DNA from: Rhizodiscina lignyota
Taxonomy: Eukaryota; Ascomycota; Dothideomycetes; Aulographales; Rhizodiscinaceae
DNA length: 64,000 bases
NCBI GenBank assembly: GCA_010015805.1
Contig: ML978127.1
Coordinates: 992,001-1,056,000 of the forward strand
Direction: 5' to 3'
Part shown: positions 21,863 to 32,412 of the stretch, one piece after another
Position numbering within the stretch: the stretch's first letter is position 1
Layout of the letters: each line of letters starts with the position of its first letter
Notes under the pieces: generated by a model
Told to the model about the DNA's origin: nothing
The model's input: the letters and a program-made list of their open reading frames with translations, nothing else
Database searches by the model: none
Position numbers and translations under genes: made by a program

Positions 21863-22771
21863 ATGCGCGTGGTCGTCTTTGGGGCCTCAGGAGTTCAAGG
21901 CAGAGCTCAAGTTGCCGTTCTTGCACGCGCCGGCCACGATGTTGTTGCAGTCAGCCGAAACCCAAAGCCTGTTGAAATAGATGGACGCAAAGTTGAAACT
22001 GCTGCTGCAGACTTCAACGATGAGGCTGCAATCTACCGAATCCTAAGTGGCGCCGATGTCGTCTTCCTAAACCTCCCGTCGACTTCGTTCCATCCTGCAG
22101 AGCCCATCATCGCCGCAGCGAAAACAATCGGAGAAGCGGCGAAAGCGAGTAGCATCCGTATGCTCGTCTTTAATACCAGTATGCCGGTGGCAGATGTACC
22201 ACAGGGCATCAAGGCACAAGAAGATCGGCGTGAGATGCGCCGCCTGCTTCGGGAGTCGGGCGTTCCGGTCGTGAGCATCCAGCCTGTGGTCTATCTTGAC
22301 AACCTGCTTGAGGGCTGGGCGTTGCCACCTATCCGGGACCGCAATACTGTGGTTTACTGCCACAAACCTGAGCTGGATGCCTCATGGATCTGCCACCACG
22401 ATGTCGCGCAACTTATGATGGCAGCAATGGAACGACCGAATCTTGCCGGCCGCAACTTTGCGTGTGGAGGTCCTGAAACTGTGCGGCTTGAGCAATTGAC
22501 GGCGAAGCTCTCCAAAGCATGGAACAGGAAATTGGACTATGAGAATCAGACTGTTGCCGACTTCTGCGACAAGATCAGCCAGACAATGCAGGGAAGGGGC
22601 TTAGAGACTGAACGCATCATCAGCCAGATGTTCAAGGCCTACACTTACTACAATGAGGCCCCTGATCATCCTTTCAACATTGACATGCGACCGGTCCTTG
22701 CAGAACTGCCTGTGACACTGACGCCAATTGAAGAATGGGCCCGAACGCACACCCCACCGGGCTGGGAGTGA
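21863..22771 (+). CDS. NmrA-like NAD(P)-binding protein
   Basis: Intronless, 302 residues, start MRVVVFGASGVQGRAQVAVL. Atypical SDR with the loop GASGVQG at residues 7-13 and the NmrA-type lack of a Tyr-x3-Lys catalytic pair. A PVVYLDNLLEGW segment and a C-terminal substrate-cleft domain end LTPIEEWARTHTP. Members of this family act either as redox sensors that bind regulators or as small reductases. The gene is more GC-rich than its flanks and has no intron, unlike most genes here, and the protein looks like bacterial NmrA homologues; transfer is possible but unproven. It is divergent from the second Zn2Cys6 gene, which suggests co-regulation. Confidence 0.85.
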   Translation: MRVVVFGASGVQGRAQVAVLARAGHDVVAVSRNPKPVEIDGRKVETAAADFNDEAAIYRILSGADVVFLNLPSTSFHPAEPIIAAAKTIGEAAKASSIRMLVFNTSMPVADVPQGIKAQEDRREMRRLLRESGVPVVSIQPVVYLDNLLEGWALPPIRDRNTVVYCHKPELDASWICHHDVAQLMMAAMERPNLAGRNFACGGPETVRLEQLTAKLSKAWNRKLDYENQTVADFCDKISQTMQGRGLETERIISQMFKAYTYYNEAPDHPFNIDMRPVLAELPVTLTPIEEWARTHTPPGWE

Positions 22772-24414
22772 CTCAATACTCGTCTCTGAGGCCGCGCCTC
22801 CGCGGTAGCCTGAGTGGTGTCCTATCATCAAGTATGTCTGATAACTGAAAGCCATATGCTTGCATATATAAAATGTCGACTGCAATCTGGGCAGAATGAC
22901 CTCCATTAGAGTCCGAGCTTCGCTCTTACATCTTTCTCGCTTCATGAAGCTTGTACTCTGCTTGCGTGTTGGGAACTTGCCTAGATTAATGTTCGCCAGA
23001 AAGTTGCAATGGACTTGATGAATACAGAACTACGGTAATAAAAGTCGGTAGGCTAGTAGGAGAGGCTCTCGAATTTGTTGCAAAAATAAGTACGAAGTTG
23101 GAGTGAGAAAGTACAAGACGCGTCGTTGCCGCCCCCCTGACGCGACGTGGTTTGGTTCGAACAAGGATCATTTTAGTCCGCAGAAGGGCGTTTGTTAGCG
23201 AGATGTGAATGTGAATGACATTGCATGCTGGCATAGCGACGAAGGTGATATCTTTAGATTCACTGTATAGTATACTAGCTGCTCAACCTAGGAGGAGTGA
23301 AGTTGTTGCTGTTCAAGAACAGGAAGAAGAGCTGCTTGGCTCAGCCTCAGCATATCTAAATTAGGTTTAGTTAATATTTCCCCGTTGTCTTCCCCGCCTT
23401 GCCCGTTTTCTCAGTCTAGTAACTAGCAAGTTCTCCTCGCTTTCGATTCTCATAATGGCCGTCTACCTAATATGACTGTACTGACCCTGTATTCGAAACG
23501 ATATCAGTTGAAATGACCTTCCAGTTATGGTGGTGATATGGCTCAGATTATAATTAGAGTACGCTGCAGCACCTCTGCTCAGTATTCCCACCAGTATCGA
23601 ATCAAGAACCCACGGTCCTCGCCTTAATGGCCAAGCGATAATCGGCCTGCCAGCTCTTTCCTTTACTCTGATCCTTTAGCTTCCTTGAACTGGGGCCACG
23701 AATAGCCACCTGTACACGAGATTAGACCTCTTCAGCCGCACTCAGCCGAAAGCTGAAAGCCTCACCGGATGCCCTTCTTCCCGTTCTCGCATCAGTGGTA
23801 TCTCGGCATCCAGAGCAAATGAATTGTCCTTCGGCTTGCCGTAACTGATAGTGCTGCGAATTGAGCGAACCGCCGCGAAGCATTCGTCTGAGAAGCTGGC
23901 GACTGGCGAGATGCAAGCGTGAAATTGCAACCGGAAATTTGTGCTTTCAGTTGCCATAACCACTTGGAGGTAATGATTGGCTTGATGTGATGGTCGAGAC
24001 ACTCGCCACTGCGTCTTTGGACTCGACAGCTGAAGCCAAGACCAAAAAACAAGCTTTAGATGGCTTGAAGTAAGCGATTCTAGGCGGTTTGAGCGTTGGA
24101 ATGTCTCGATTCACGGAACATGCCTTCTTATAGAACAATGCCACTAATTCAGACCAGCCAGCAAAGCGGGAGGGAGCCATTCTGCTCTGTTTGATCGTGA
24201 GTCAGGAGAGTTATTATAAGGTGGCATTGATCGTGCGACCTTCTGTTGCCAGATGCCAGACCACTCTTTGCAAGTCCATCTCTTCAACTTCGAGTACTCA
24301 GTTGTCTAGTCCGCACTGGCCTCGTTTACCCACCTTTCCCGTAATATCCAATCTGTATCAGAACCTACTTCGAAGTCCACTCATCTATTCCTTCTCAAAT
24401 CCAACTCTCCTGCC
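22772..24414. other. Intergenic stretch of 1.6 kb
   Basis: No gene that I can support. On the minus strand a 77-codon ATG frame (24180-23947) and two overlapping frames just left of it could belong to a small spliced gene, but I found no convincing splice pattern or motif. The right end should hold the CFEM gene promoter and leader. Confidence 0.4.
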
Positions 24415-24987
24415 TTGCAATATGCGCTTTCTGTTGTCATCCTGCTCACTGCCGCCGGCTCTGCGCTGGCCGCCTCAAATCCTGCTTGCACCGCCGAGTA
24501 AGTGACAACTTCTTCGATTGGTACTCTGAGCTACTGACTGCAATTCTAGCTTGGACACAATGAGGTCTCTCGCTAGCTGCGTAGCGGCACCAGTCAGCAT
24601 ACTCTGCACTAGCGGTGCCCTTTCTGCACAAGAGTCTTGTGCCTGCTCACAAGTGATGGTACAGTCTAAGTACTTCTTCCTGGCCCCTTGAGCTTCTTCG
24701 CTCCTCGCTAATCATTGGGGAAACATAGATGCTACGACAAGATATGCGGACCTGGTAATTATCCGCCTTCTGAACAGTCAGCGTATGACAGCCTCTGCAG
24801 CGCCGCCGGCATCGCCCACGGCAACGGCGGACCAGCTTCTGCTACAGCGACAACTACGGGAGCTGGTGGTGGTGGCACTGCTTCTACGGCTGGTCCTTCT
24901 TCTAAGAGCACTGGTAATGCGGACACAATTGTTGCTCCGGCGGGTGGGCTCCTGGCTCTCTTTGCCGCCGTCGTTGCGTACTTGTAG
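24415..24987 (+). CDS. GPI-anchored CFEM-like cysteine-rich surface protein (start codon not ATG)
   Basis: Small secreted, probably GPI-anchored protein. Exons 24415-24497, 24550-24669 and 24729-24987 give about 153 residues. Seen: hydrophobic signal sequence LSVVILLTAAGSALAA, eight cysteines in CFEM-like order (NPAC, LASC, ILC, SCAC, KCYDKIC, SLC), a Ser/Thr/Gly-rich linker and a C-terminal hydrophobic GPI signal. The Asp that binds haem in classic CFEM domains is not obvious (SAQESC). Oddity: the frame of the signal peptide has no ATG. The best in-frame candidate is TTG at 24415, while the nearest ATG (24422) is in another frame. Either a non-ATG start, a one-base frame disruption or an unseen upstream exon must explain this. 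Confidence 0.65.
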
Positions 24988-25103
24988 AGCAGTTCAACAA
25001 GATTGGACTCTGCTGTAACATAACACTTGTCGAAAATAAGGAAGGCACACTCTATCTTAGGGAAGTAAAGTTTAGTTGCATGCTTTGATTCTAGCTATGC
25101 TAT

Positions 25104-25307
25104 CGTGTCAAACAACCATGTTTGTATTCCGAGACCACCTTCCCCTTCGCCCTTCGTGTTAAACAACCATGTTTGTATTCCGAGACCACTTTCCCCTTCA
25201 CCCTACGTGTTAAACAACCATGTTTGTATTCCGAGACGACATTCCACTTTGTCCTGCGTGTTAAACAACCGTGTTTGTATTCCGAGACGACCTTCCCCTT
25301 CACCCTG
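25104..25307. repeat. Minisatellite: four 51-bp tandem copies
   Basis: Direct repeats of 51 bp start at 25104, 25155, 25206 and 25257. The conserved core of each is AAACAACCATGTTTGTATTC followed by CGAGAC and a pyrimidine-rich tail. Copies differ at several positions, and there are no spacers. Because 51 is divisible by three, frames stay open through the array on both strands. It lies between the convergent CFEM and GH16 3' ends. Confidence 0.9.
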
Positions 25308-25333
25308 AAATCTCGGAATCAGGGTGATGGAGC

Positions 25334-26772
25334 TCACTGCCCGACGATAACAGTGACTGTATGCGTGACCGTGACGATTGGACGAATTCGGTGAGAACTG
25401 GATGATGAAGCTGCCTGGGCCACGGTAACAGTGACCGTATGTGTGACCGTGACAGTCGAACGCCGAATTCCGAATGATGAGGTCGAGAGACATTGTGTTG
25501 CCCACAAGCCTTTGCCGCATGACTCCAAAATTACGTAGCTTGAAGGAGACGTCGCTATTGTGAACCCGGAGGTGGTCGTGCCACTGTGCACACTTGGTTC
25601 ATGTCGGGTGTATTTTGTGTGTTTGGATGAGGTATGCATGCGACTTGGGGAGGCCTTGGACATTTTGGGATTCGCAGCGTGCTCCTCGTAGACTTTGATG
25701 TAGTTGACGGACCAGAAGCTAGTGCCTTAAGGTTAGACTTAGTGAAACATTACGTGTATTGTGCGGCCTTACGCGTCCAAGTAGTCAGAGGGATTGTTCT
25801 TAACGTAGTCAATACAGCTCCCCATACTGTCCATCCCTTCAACTTGGGGGCAAGTCGACTGATGGTAGACACTTCCAGCGAAATCGCCACAAAAGGTTGT
25901 ATCAAAGACGATGCGATGTTTCTTGAAGTGCTCATCAATGTCACAGGAGCCGTGGAAGTTCGCTTGCGGTGTGCCGAACTCGGAGACCTCTGGAGCTCCT
26001 CGAGAAATACTGTCTGGAATCGAGTCGCGCGGGAAAAACCATATCTTGATGAATTGCGAGGTCCATTGCATGGCGTATACACCGCCCTTGATATCGTTGA
26101 ATCCATCGCCGTAAGTATTGTTTCCGCTCGCCTTGCCCGTACATCCCGTCGTAGAGTAGGACACCGCGCAATTGTCAGTCTCCAACGTTCCGGTTTCCCT
26201 TGTGTTGTTCATGATGCAGACATCGCTCGTATGCAATGTGAATGCATTCACCTCGTTCAAGTTGACGCCCTCAATGATATCGATCTCACCGTTGCCTGGC
26301 CACTCTCCACTACCAAGCGTCCAGAAAGCAGGCCAAATACCACAGAGGCTTCCAGGCATGTGCGAAATATCGGCGATAAACAAGCCATGGGTATAGCTCT
26401 TCTTGCTTTCGATGCGTATGCTTGACCGGCCACTGTTGTCGTAGATTGTGTTGAAGCCATCAGCGCCAAAGACGGCTACTCCAGAGGAAGTGTTGATCAG
26501 TCCATGAGTAACAGCTTCCGAATGATTGAGGTATCTGAATGGTAGCGTCACGCGTAATAGCCACATGAGTCTGTCTAGAACGAGGATACTTACTTGACGA
26601 AGCCATGAGTCGGATCGGCTGCTGAAAAGAAGTTGAAGTTATCGAAGAATCCATCACCTTGATAGACATCTTGCAAGGCATACGCGAGCGACTCTTGTGC
26701 TAATGCAATAGAGCTGAGCGCGAAAAGGAGCGTGTAGAGGGCTGCTGCCCTGATTGAATTGAACGAACGCAT
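25334..26772 (-). CDS. GH16 family secreted glycosidase (endo-1,3(4)-beta-glucanase-like) with Ser/Thr-Val tail
   Basis: Secreted glycoside hydrolase. Exons 26594-26772, 25773-26534 and 25334-25718 sum to 441 codons. Signal peptide: MRSFNSIRAAALYTLLFALS. Catalytic signature NGEIDIIEGVN carries both acidic residues (E-x-D-x-x-E); GIWPAFWTLG and the final strand WSVNYIKVYE are typical of the mixed-linkage glucanase branch. After the catalytic domain comes an atypical tail of roughly 100 residues, rich in Ser/Thr, with two copies of a VTVTHTVTV motif separated by a Ser run, ending without a clear GPI signal. Likely role: remodelling or degrading beta-glucan outside the cell. It converges on the CFEM gene. 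A 263-codon frame on the opposite strand is taken as a shadow. Confidence 0.9.
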
Positions 26773-28243
26773 TGTTTGAAGGAGTGACTGTTGCTCAGGT
26801 ATGAAAACCTCAAGCGTGGAAAGAGTGTGGAAAGAGTGAAGATGAGCAACTGGCAGACTTTGAATGAAATGAAATTTGAATCGCGCGGCAAGGAGAGGTA
26901 AACAACACAACTCATTCACCATGTTTCCATCTCACGTGCCCCGCAACAGCCGCATGTGAGCGTTAACACCCGTCTACCAGACGGCTAGAGCCGGAAACAC
27001 TCAGACCGTTCAAGACAATTCGCTCACTTTGTGATGAGTTAAATCGTAACACACTTCACTTGCATGTGATGTAGAACAAGAGAAAGGGATATAGATCGCT
27101 CGATGCTGACCAAAAGGGTGGCAACGACTTTCAAAATACTGAGTAGATAAGTTGTCCAACCTCTACAACCGATAAAGGGAATATTCCCCTTTTAACGGTA
27201 TACCCTTAATATGTAAACTCCAAAGAATATAGAACTAGGCTTCCAGAGATGCTCTCACTTACCTGGAAGTATAGAAGCCACTCGCACTTGAGCGCTACAG
27301 CACCTAAGTATTGTGTCACCGCAGGGTGTGTCTGGTTTTTTGTGTGACCGGCTACAACTCGACATCCTCGTGCTAGCCGCCAACGAAGGTCGCGTACAGC
27401 AGTATGCATACGAAAGACCTCAAAGGCGATAAAGGGGCTATTCTCTATTTCCTGGTGATGGTTGGATACATCGAGTGAGTACGGGGTACAGCAATTCCCG
27501 GAACTGCGTCTAAGGAGTTGAAGTGCATTTATGACGCATGTTTCAGCATATTTGGCAGTCACTGGCTTCAATGGGGCACCAGTACGAGGCAGACAGCCTC
27601 AGTGGGCAGATATACGTGAAATAGAGCTGTTAAACACTGGATATAGACCGGACGGCTGTGCATGACAGATGTCGTCGTAGGACAAGCGGTTTCTCAAGGT
27701 TTAGCACCGGCGCTTGGCAGGGACCGACGCATGAGCCTCATTCACTGTTCCCCACATCTACGGAGTAATTTGCATATCATGAGAGAAGCCTAATACTTTT
27801 ACTGTACCTAAGAGCAAGGTTGGTATCATACAAAAAGCAATGGAACGCCGACAACGGGAAGCTCTTCAGATGGCATGAACACAAAACAGCAGCCTTTCCG
27901 CAGATGTCGCTGCTATGAAACAGCATTGATCCTCCCACCCCGCTCCAGTCCACGCCCCAGGTCTTAGAGAAAACATTGCGCAATCAAAAGGCATAGTCCG
28001 AACTTCCAGAATCCCATTCCATTCGGAAAGGCAAAGCGAAGCCGAAAACTGGCGGAACGTGCCGCACTCATGAGAATTCCCAAGAACGCAGCCGTCCGCC
28101 CATCGAGGTCTCGAACAAACGAATGAGGTGCAGAGCCGAAACGAATCCCTTACAGGAAATTAAGCAAACCCCGGAATCCGCCCGTACGAATGGAATTGAC
28201 GTCCTGTTAAAGGCTGTCACTGAAATTGAAAGTATATCGAAGA
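26773..28243. other. Intergenic stretch of 1.5 kb
   Basis: Promoter side of the GH16 gene on the left and 3' flank of bye1 on the right. Open frames are short and unrecognised. No repeat or RNA gene was seen. Confidence 0.45.
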
Positions 28244-30868
28244 CTAGTCTTCCCCACCACTCCTCGCTTTAAGATGTGCGGCCAAAGCGCCTACATCGTT
28301 ACGGGTCTCAGGAGCCTTTTCCAGTACGTCACGTAAGTTGCGTAGCTGGTTCTCGCTCATGTCAGGTACAGTGGCCATCATCATCTGTACGGTTGGCGTG
28401 TTGATGAAGTCGCCTAATATCTGAGCTGCGAGCGGAGGGACGGACGGGCTCACAGTTGGCGGTGTGCCATCCATGGAACCTTGGTGTACGACAGGAGAGA
28501 ACTGGGGGTGGGCCTGTGGAGTAGGAGCGGATGAAGATGGTGGGTACGGCGGTTGCACTGCTCCAGCTATCATCCCTTGGGTGCTCGGTGTCTCGGCGAA
28601 GGCTGGAGTGGCCTCCGCGCTGGGTGGCGCTGTAGGACCTCGCAAGACCATGCAGGCAAGAAGCATTTTGTTGGGTCTATTCTGTTCCAACATCGAGTCC
28701 TCCAAATAATGGAGGAAGCCTGGCAGAGGCGCGTCGCCAGCCTCGACAGGGATGAGGTACGAGTCTTTGATTCTGTCGTTGTACGAAGTGCCCAAGACAC
28801 CCCAGCGGGACCTGCTGTTGAAGTATGTGCAGATCTGGTCAAACACAGCCTCATCCTTCCCAGTAGGTACTGGGGAAATTGAGAGGATAGTGACATCAGT
28901 GCCACGCCCTGCGTACCTCATACCAGCAATGTATTCGTCAGCAGACGCGGTTGGGATACGGCCACTGACTTCGAACACCGGTGGGAGAAGTTGGATCCAG
29001 GGGATATAACCAGAGGGATCACCACCAGCTACCCATTTTGCGGTGGCGTGAAATTCGCCGAGGGACGCCATGACGAGTTTGCCATTCCAAAGTGCGTCGG
29101 GATCATGATAGTCAGTCATGAGATCCGTTGGCTCATCGTCTTTGAGCAGCCTGTCAACGTCGTCATCAACAATAGCACTTTGTGGCGGTGCTTGTGCACT
29201 TGGCTCTTGATTCATGGCGGAGCTGCGTCGACGAGGTGGTTGGTGTAGGAGCCGTACGCCTTCATGATCAGGAGAGTGGACGCTGGACCAAACAGAGTTG
29301 ATGTCAAAGGCTGCAGACTCTCGTCGAGCGTGTGCTGGGGCAGGAGCGCCGGTGGAAGTGTCAACAGTTAGTGGGCGACGGTTACCAACATCCTCTGGCA
29401 GTTCGACAATGTTGCCTTGCTCCTCTACCGCATCAGCGTCTCTCATTTCAGTGTCCTCAGTGGGACGACGGCGGATGGGCGGCGCGGCGAATACTGCGTC
29501 ATCAGAAGCTTTTGGGACACTGGCATCATCAATGATTTCCTCGCCCTTGTGTGTCTTTCGAATACGCGGCCCTTCCTCCTGTATAAGAATTGATTGCTTG
29601 TCCGCTTCCTCCTTCATGACTGCCATCTTCTTCTGCAGCTCCTCACTTGCCATATCATCCGATGACATTATAGCCAACTCCTCTGGCGGGAGAGACCCGC
29701 TAAGTATTCTGCTGGACAGGGACTTGTTCTTCGGAAGGTTGAAATGGATCGATCTAAATTGGTCCGCATACCCCTTGTCTTCCGGCGCGTGCACTTCATA
29801 CAACCCATACTCGATCTGAAGCGCAATTTGCGCACTCAGGGAGGTCGGTGTGTGTCCATCTGGTATCCTGAATGAACCCGCCTTGGTCGCCTCATTAATG
29901 AGCTTCGTTAGATCCTTGGCAAGTGTTTCTGCGATCTTTTTTCGAGGGCCCGCGAGTTCATCTATACTATTCGCAATGGGGTCCACAGCTGACTCTCTCC
30001 GATGAAGGGCAATTGACTGCCGCCGATCACTGACAGGTGTCTCGATGGCTTGGTGGGAGGATTTCCGGCGCTTCTGAAGGAGAGGGCTATCTTGGGGTTC
30101 TTTTGCGAGATCTGCCTGTCGTTCCTGGTTTCGCCCAACAGTTACTGACTTGGTCTGGGAGGGAGTCAAGTGTAGCCCACTTACCTCATTGAACCCGTTC
30201 TCTCCAAGCTTCCGCTTGTTTCCGGTCTCCGTCTTGACCGTAGAATCGGCCGCTGGCGAGTCGGCAGCAACTGGAGTACCCGTGACATCGCTCGGTCTGG
30301 CTTTAGTTCCTCCCCCTTTGCCTTTCTTGCCTCTCTTTGCTTTTTTTGCAGCCTTCTCCTCTTCCTGCCTCTGCTTCTTCTTCGCTTCCCAAGGCTTCTC
30401 TCCCCTCTTGATCGCAGCCAGAAGCTCAGCATGCTGGTTCGGCGCACACTGCTCACAATAGTATGCTTCCGGTAAGTCGTCTTCTACCTCTGTAACGCCC
30501 ATGCACAAGTTGTGTTGCCATGCCTCGCACTTGTCGCATACGATCATCATGAGACCCTCATCATCTTCTGTCGCTCCACATATGCAGCGGATGATGGCAT
30601 CGTCCTCTTCGGGTTCGGGATCGGTAGAGGCGGCTTTGGAGGATTTGCCTTTGCCTTTCTTGCCTTTCGCAGTGGGTTTCTCTTCAGGAAGGTCTCGGTC
30701 TTTCCTATGCTGGCCCTTGGTCGGGCGGCCTGAACGGCGAGGTTCATCTGCATACACATAACAACCATTAGCATCTTCTCTATCATCGTAACATGGAACG
30801 TGTAAAGCATGGACGGCTATGTCTAAACGCTTGATAACACCAAAAGACGGTGGCAGCTTACCAGCCAT
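28244..30868 (-). CDS. bye1: Transcription factor BYE1 (PHD finger, TFIIS-like central domain, SPOC domain)
   Basis: Chromatin and RNA polymerase II-associated regulator; in yeast Bye1 binds methylated histone H3 and polymerase II. The start at 30868 is a 7-nt first exon (ATGGCTG, 30862-30868) with a GTAAGC donor. The 114-bp intron ends at 30748 (CTAAT branch, TATGCAG), giving [15 protein letters not shown], the family's usual N-terminus. Then come a Lys-rich linker, the PHD finger (CICGATEDD...[12 protein letters not shown]...CEQC) at about residues 57-105, the TFIIS central domain (~250-400) and the SPOC domain (~560-710, [14 protein letters not shown]). A second likely intron, 30125-30184 (GTAAGT...AACCAG), is 60 bp. 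Both introns are stop-free multiples of three, so the locus also reads as one 874-codon frame. Spliced length is 836 or 816 residues. Confidence 0.88.
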   Translation of the reverse strand: MAGKLPPSFGVIKRLDIAVHALHVPCYDDREDANGCYVYADEPRRSGRPTKGQHRKDRDLPEEKPTAKGKKGKGKSSKAASTDPEPEEDDAIIRCICGATEDDEGLMMIVCDKCEAWQHNLCMGVTEVEDDLPEAYYCEQCAPNQHAELLAAIKRGEKPWEAKKKQRQEEEKAAKKAKRGKKGKGGGTKARPSDVTGTPVAADSPAADSTVKTETGNKRKLGENGFNEVSGLHLTPSQTKSVTVGRNQERQADLAKEPQDSPLLQKRRKSSHQAIETPVSDRRQSIALHRRESAVDPIANSIDELAGPRKKIAETLAKDLTKLINEATKAGSFRIPDGHTPTSLSAQIALQIEYGLYEVHAPEDKGYADQFRSIHFNLPKNKSLSSRILSGSLPPEELAIMSSDDMASEELQKKMAVMKEEADKQSILIQEEGPRIRKTHKGEEIIDDASVPKASDDAVFAAPPIRRRPTEDTEMRDADAVEEQGNIVELPEDVGNRRPLTVDTSTGAPAPAHARRESAAFDINSVWSSVHSPDHEGVRLLHQPPRRRSSAMNQEPSAQAPPQSAIVDDDVDRLLKDDEPTDLMTDYHDPDALWNGKLVMASLGEFHATAKWVAGGDPSGYIPWIQLLPPVFEVSGRIPTASADEYIAGMRYAGRGTDVTILSISPVPTGKDEAVFDQICTYFNSRSRWGVLGTSYNDRIKDSYLIPVEAGDAPLPGFLHYLEDSMLEQNRPNKMLLACMVLRGPTAPPSAEATPAFAETPSTQGMIAGAVQPPYPPSSSAPTPQAHPQFSPVVHQGSMDGTPPTVSPSVPPLAAQILGDFINTPTVQMMMATVPDMSENQLRNLRDVLEKAPETRNDVGALAAHLKARSGGED

Positions 30869-31617
30869 GGTGTGGGAATGACACGGATGTCACGAAACAA
30901 TTGCTTCTATATTGTGTGCTGATTCAGGAGATGGATGTTGATGTCTCAAGGCGTCACAACTAGCATCTACGGACAGTGCAATGAAGACGTCGCGTCGTCG
31001 CGCGGTACACAGGATACGCCTGCTGAACGCGGTAGACGAGAGATAAAAACTAAGCGGCGCCTGAAATCGGCTCAGCAGCCCATTCACCACCCAGATATTG
31101 CGCGCCGTTGAAGATTCCGCTCTTGGGTGACCGCAAAAGCTCCAAACCCACAGTCCGCGACGATCTGACGAAGTTTTCACTCAGAGTGTTGCCTTGGAAG
31201 CTTTGCGCTCTCGGGTGGCGCGTGACTGCAGTGGGAGGTGCTCCGGCAATTGCGCGACGCGAGAAACGTCAATACAGAGTCAGCAAGAAGGGTGAGTCGA
31301 GCTTGGTGAGCATGCGCGGCACAAATTGATGGTGAGATGTAAGGGTGGATGTGAATTGTCGTGTCGTGTTTGTGTTGTCGGTGTGAAGGTGGAGAGGAGC
31401 TCGAATCTTTCAAGTTAGCCTCGAATGAGGAGACGTTCTTGGCATTTCGATCGGAATCCGGAACATAATACTCCGTGGTGACAGGGGCCCCATGCCACGT
31501 CTCGGCTGCGCATCCCTGCTCACTCTCTTTCGACTTCACAGCTTGCTGGTGAGCATCATTTGCAGAAGCTCGCAGCCACCCTTCAACCGTCCACATATTT
31601 TCTGACCACAACACAAC
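30869..31617. other. Bidirectional promoter between bye1 and the CCDC16-like gene
   Basis: 749 bp between two divergent starts. Several short open frames are present, but none is recognised. Pyrimidine/GTG-rich stretches occur near 31330-31400. Confidence 0.5.
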
Positions 31618-32412
31618 ATGGCCGACGTCAGAGCAATGCTCCGGGCAGAGCGCGCTGCTCGAGCGGCCCCTACGAAGTCAAAACCACCTGCGAAATCAAT
31701 CGCTCCTGCCCCGGTAGCTCCCAGCAAAAAGCGAAAAGCCTCAGAAGACGACGAAGACCTAGCGCGGAAACGATCAAGGCCCGATATGGCTGCAGGTGCT
31801 TATCACGCAGCAGGAAATGAAGAAGAAGAGCAGGCAGAAGAGCACAAAGATGGCCACATCGCTTCACCAGCCGCCAATCAAGCAACCGCAGAAACAGACT
31901 CTCCAGCAACAGAACCTGTGGCCACGTCTACGTCGTTAGCACCAGCCCAACCAGATGTCGACGAGGAGGAATGGGCCGCCTTTGAGCGTGAGATCGCTTC
32001 TCTACCAAGCACAACAGGTCGCCCATCTGCCATTGACGCCATCAACTCTGGAGCCGTTATAAGTGCTGCACCGATGACAGCGGAAGAGGTCGCCGCTCAA
32101 GCGCGAGAGGAATTGAGTGCACAGCGGGGTCGGAGAGATGCCGAAATGGAAGGCGAGAAGGAGGATGCCGAGCAGACGCTGGCGGAGGAGTTCGAGGAAA
32201 TGGACGCGCTGGAGATGAGGGTGAAGAGGTTGAGAGAGCGGAGAGAGAGTCTAAGGAAAGCTGCAAATGACCATGTTAGCGGTGGGGAAGATGAAGTTGA
32301 GAAGGAAGCAGTTAGTAATGTAGTTGAAGGGGGTGCTGTGATTGAGGAGGTAGATGAGGAGGATGAAGAGGACGAAGAGGATTGGGACGATTGGCGTTTC
32401 AGAGCGCGGTGA
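31618..32412 (+). CDS. ZNF830/CCDC16-like nuclear coiled-coil protein without the zinc finger
   Basis: Intronless, 264 residues, start MADVRAMLRAERAARAAPTK. In order: the family's MADVR start, a basic Lys/Arg stretch (KKRKASEDDEDLARKRSRPD) that should act as a nuclear signal, an acidic/Ala-Pro linker, EEEWAAFEREIASLP, the VISAAPMTAEEVAAQ block, a Glu/Arg coiled coil and an acidic tail ending DWDDWRFRAR. The middle and coiled-coil blocks match what I know of fungal proteins annotated as coiled-coil protein 16 (ZNF830), linked in animals to splicing complexes. The C2H2 finger that normally follows the first ~20 residues is not present. Function in this organism is inferred from the family only. 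Confidence 0.65.
   Translation: MADVRAMLRAERAARAAPTKSKPPAKSIAPAPVAPSKKRKASEDDEDLARKRSRPDMAAGAYHAAGNEEEEQAEEHKDGHIASPAANQATAETDSPATEPVATSTSLAPAQPDVDEEEWAAFEREIASLPSTTGRPSAIDAINSGAVISAAPMTAEEVAAQAREELSAQRGRRDAEMEGEKEDAEQTLAEEFEEMDALEMRVKRLRERRESLRKAANDHVSGGEDEVEKEAVSNVVEGGAVIEEVDEEDEEDEEDWDDWRFRAR

Noticed and set aside
25104-25307. CRISPR-like repeat array
   Set aside because: The copies are contiguous tandem repeats with no unique spacers, in a eukaryotic genome.
25634-26425. 263-codon open frame on the plus strand
   Set aside because: It lies antisense to the GH16 catalytic exon, which has clear motifs and splice sites; the plus frame has no domain.
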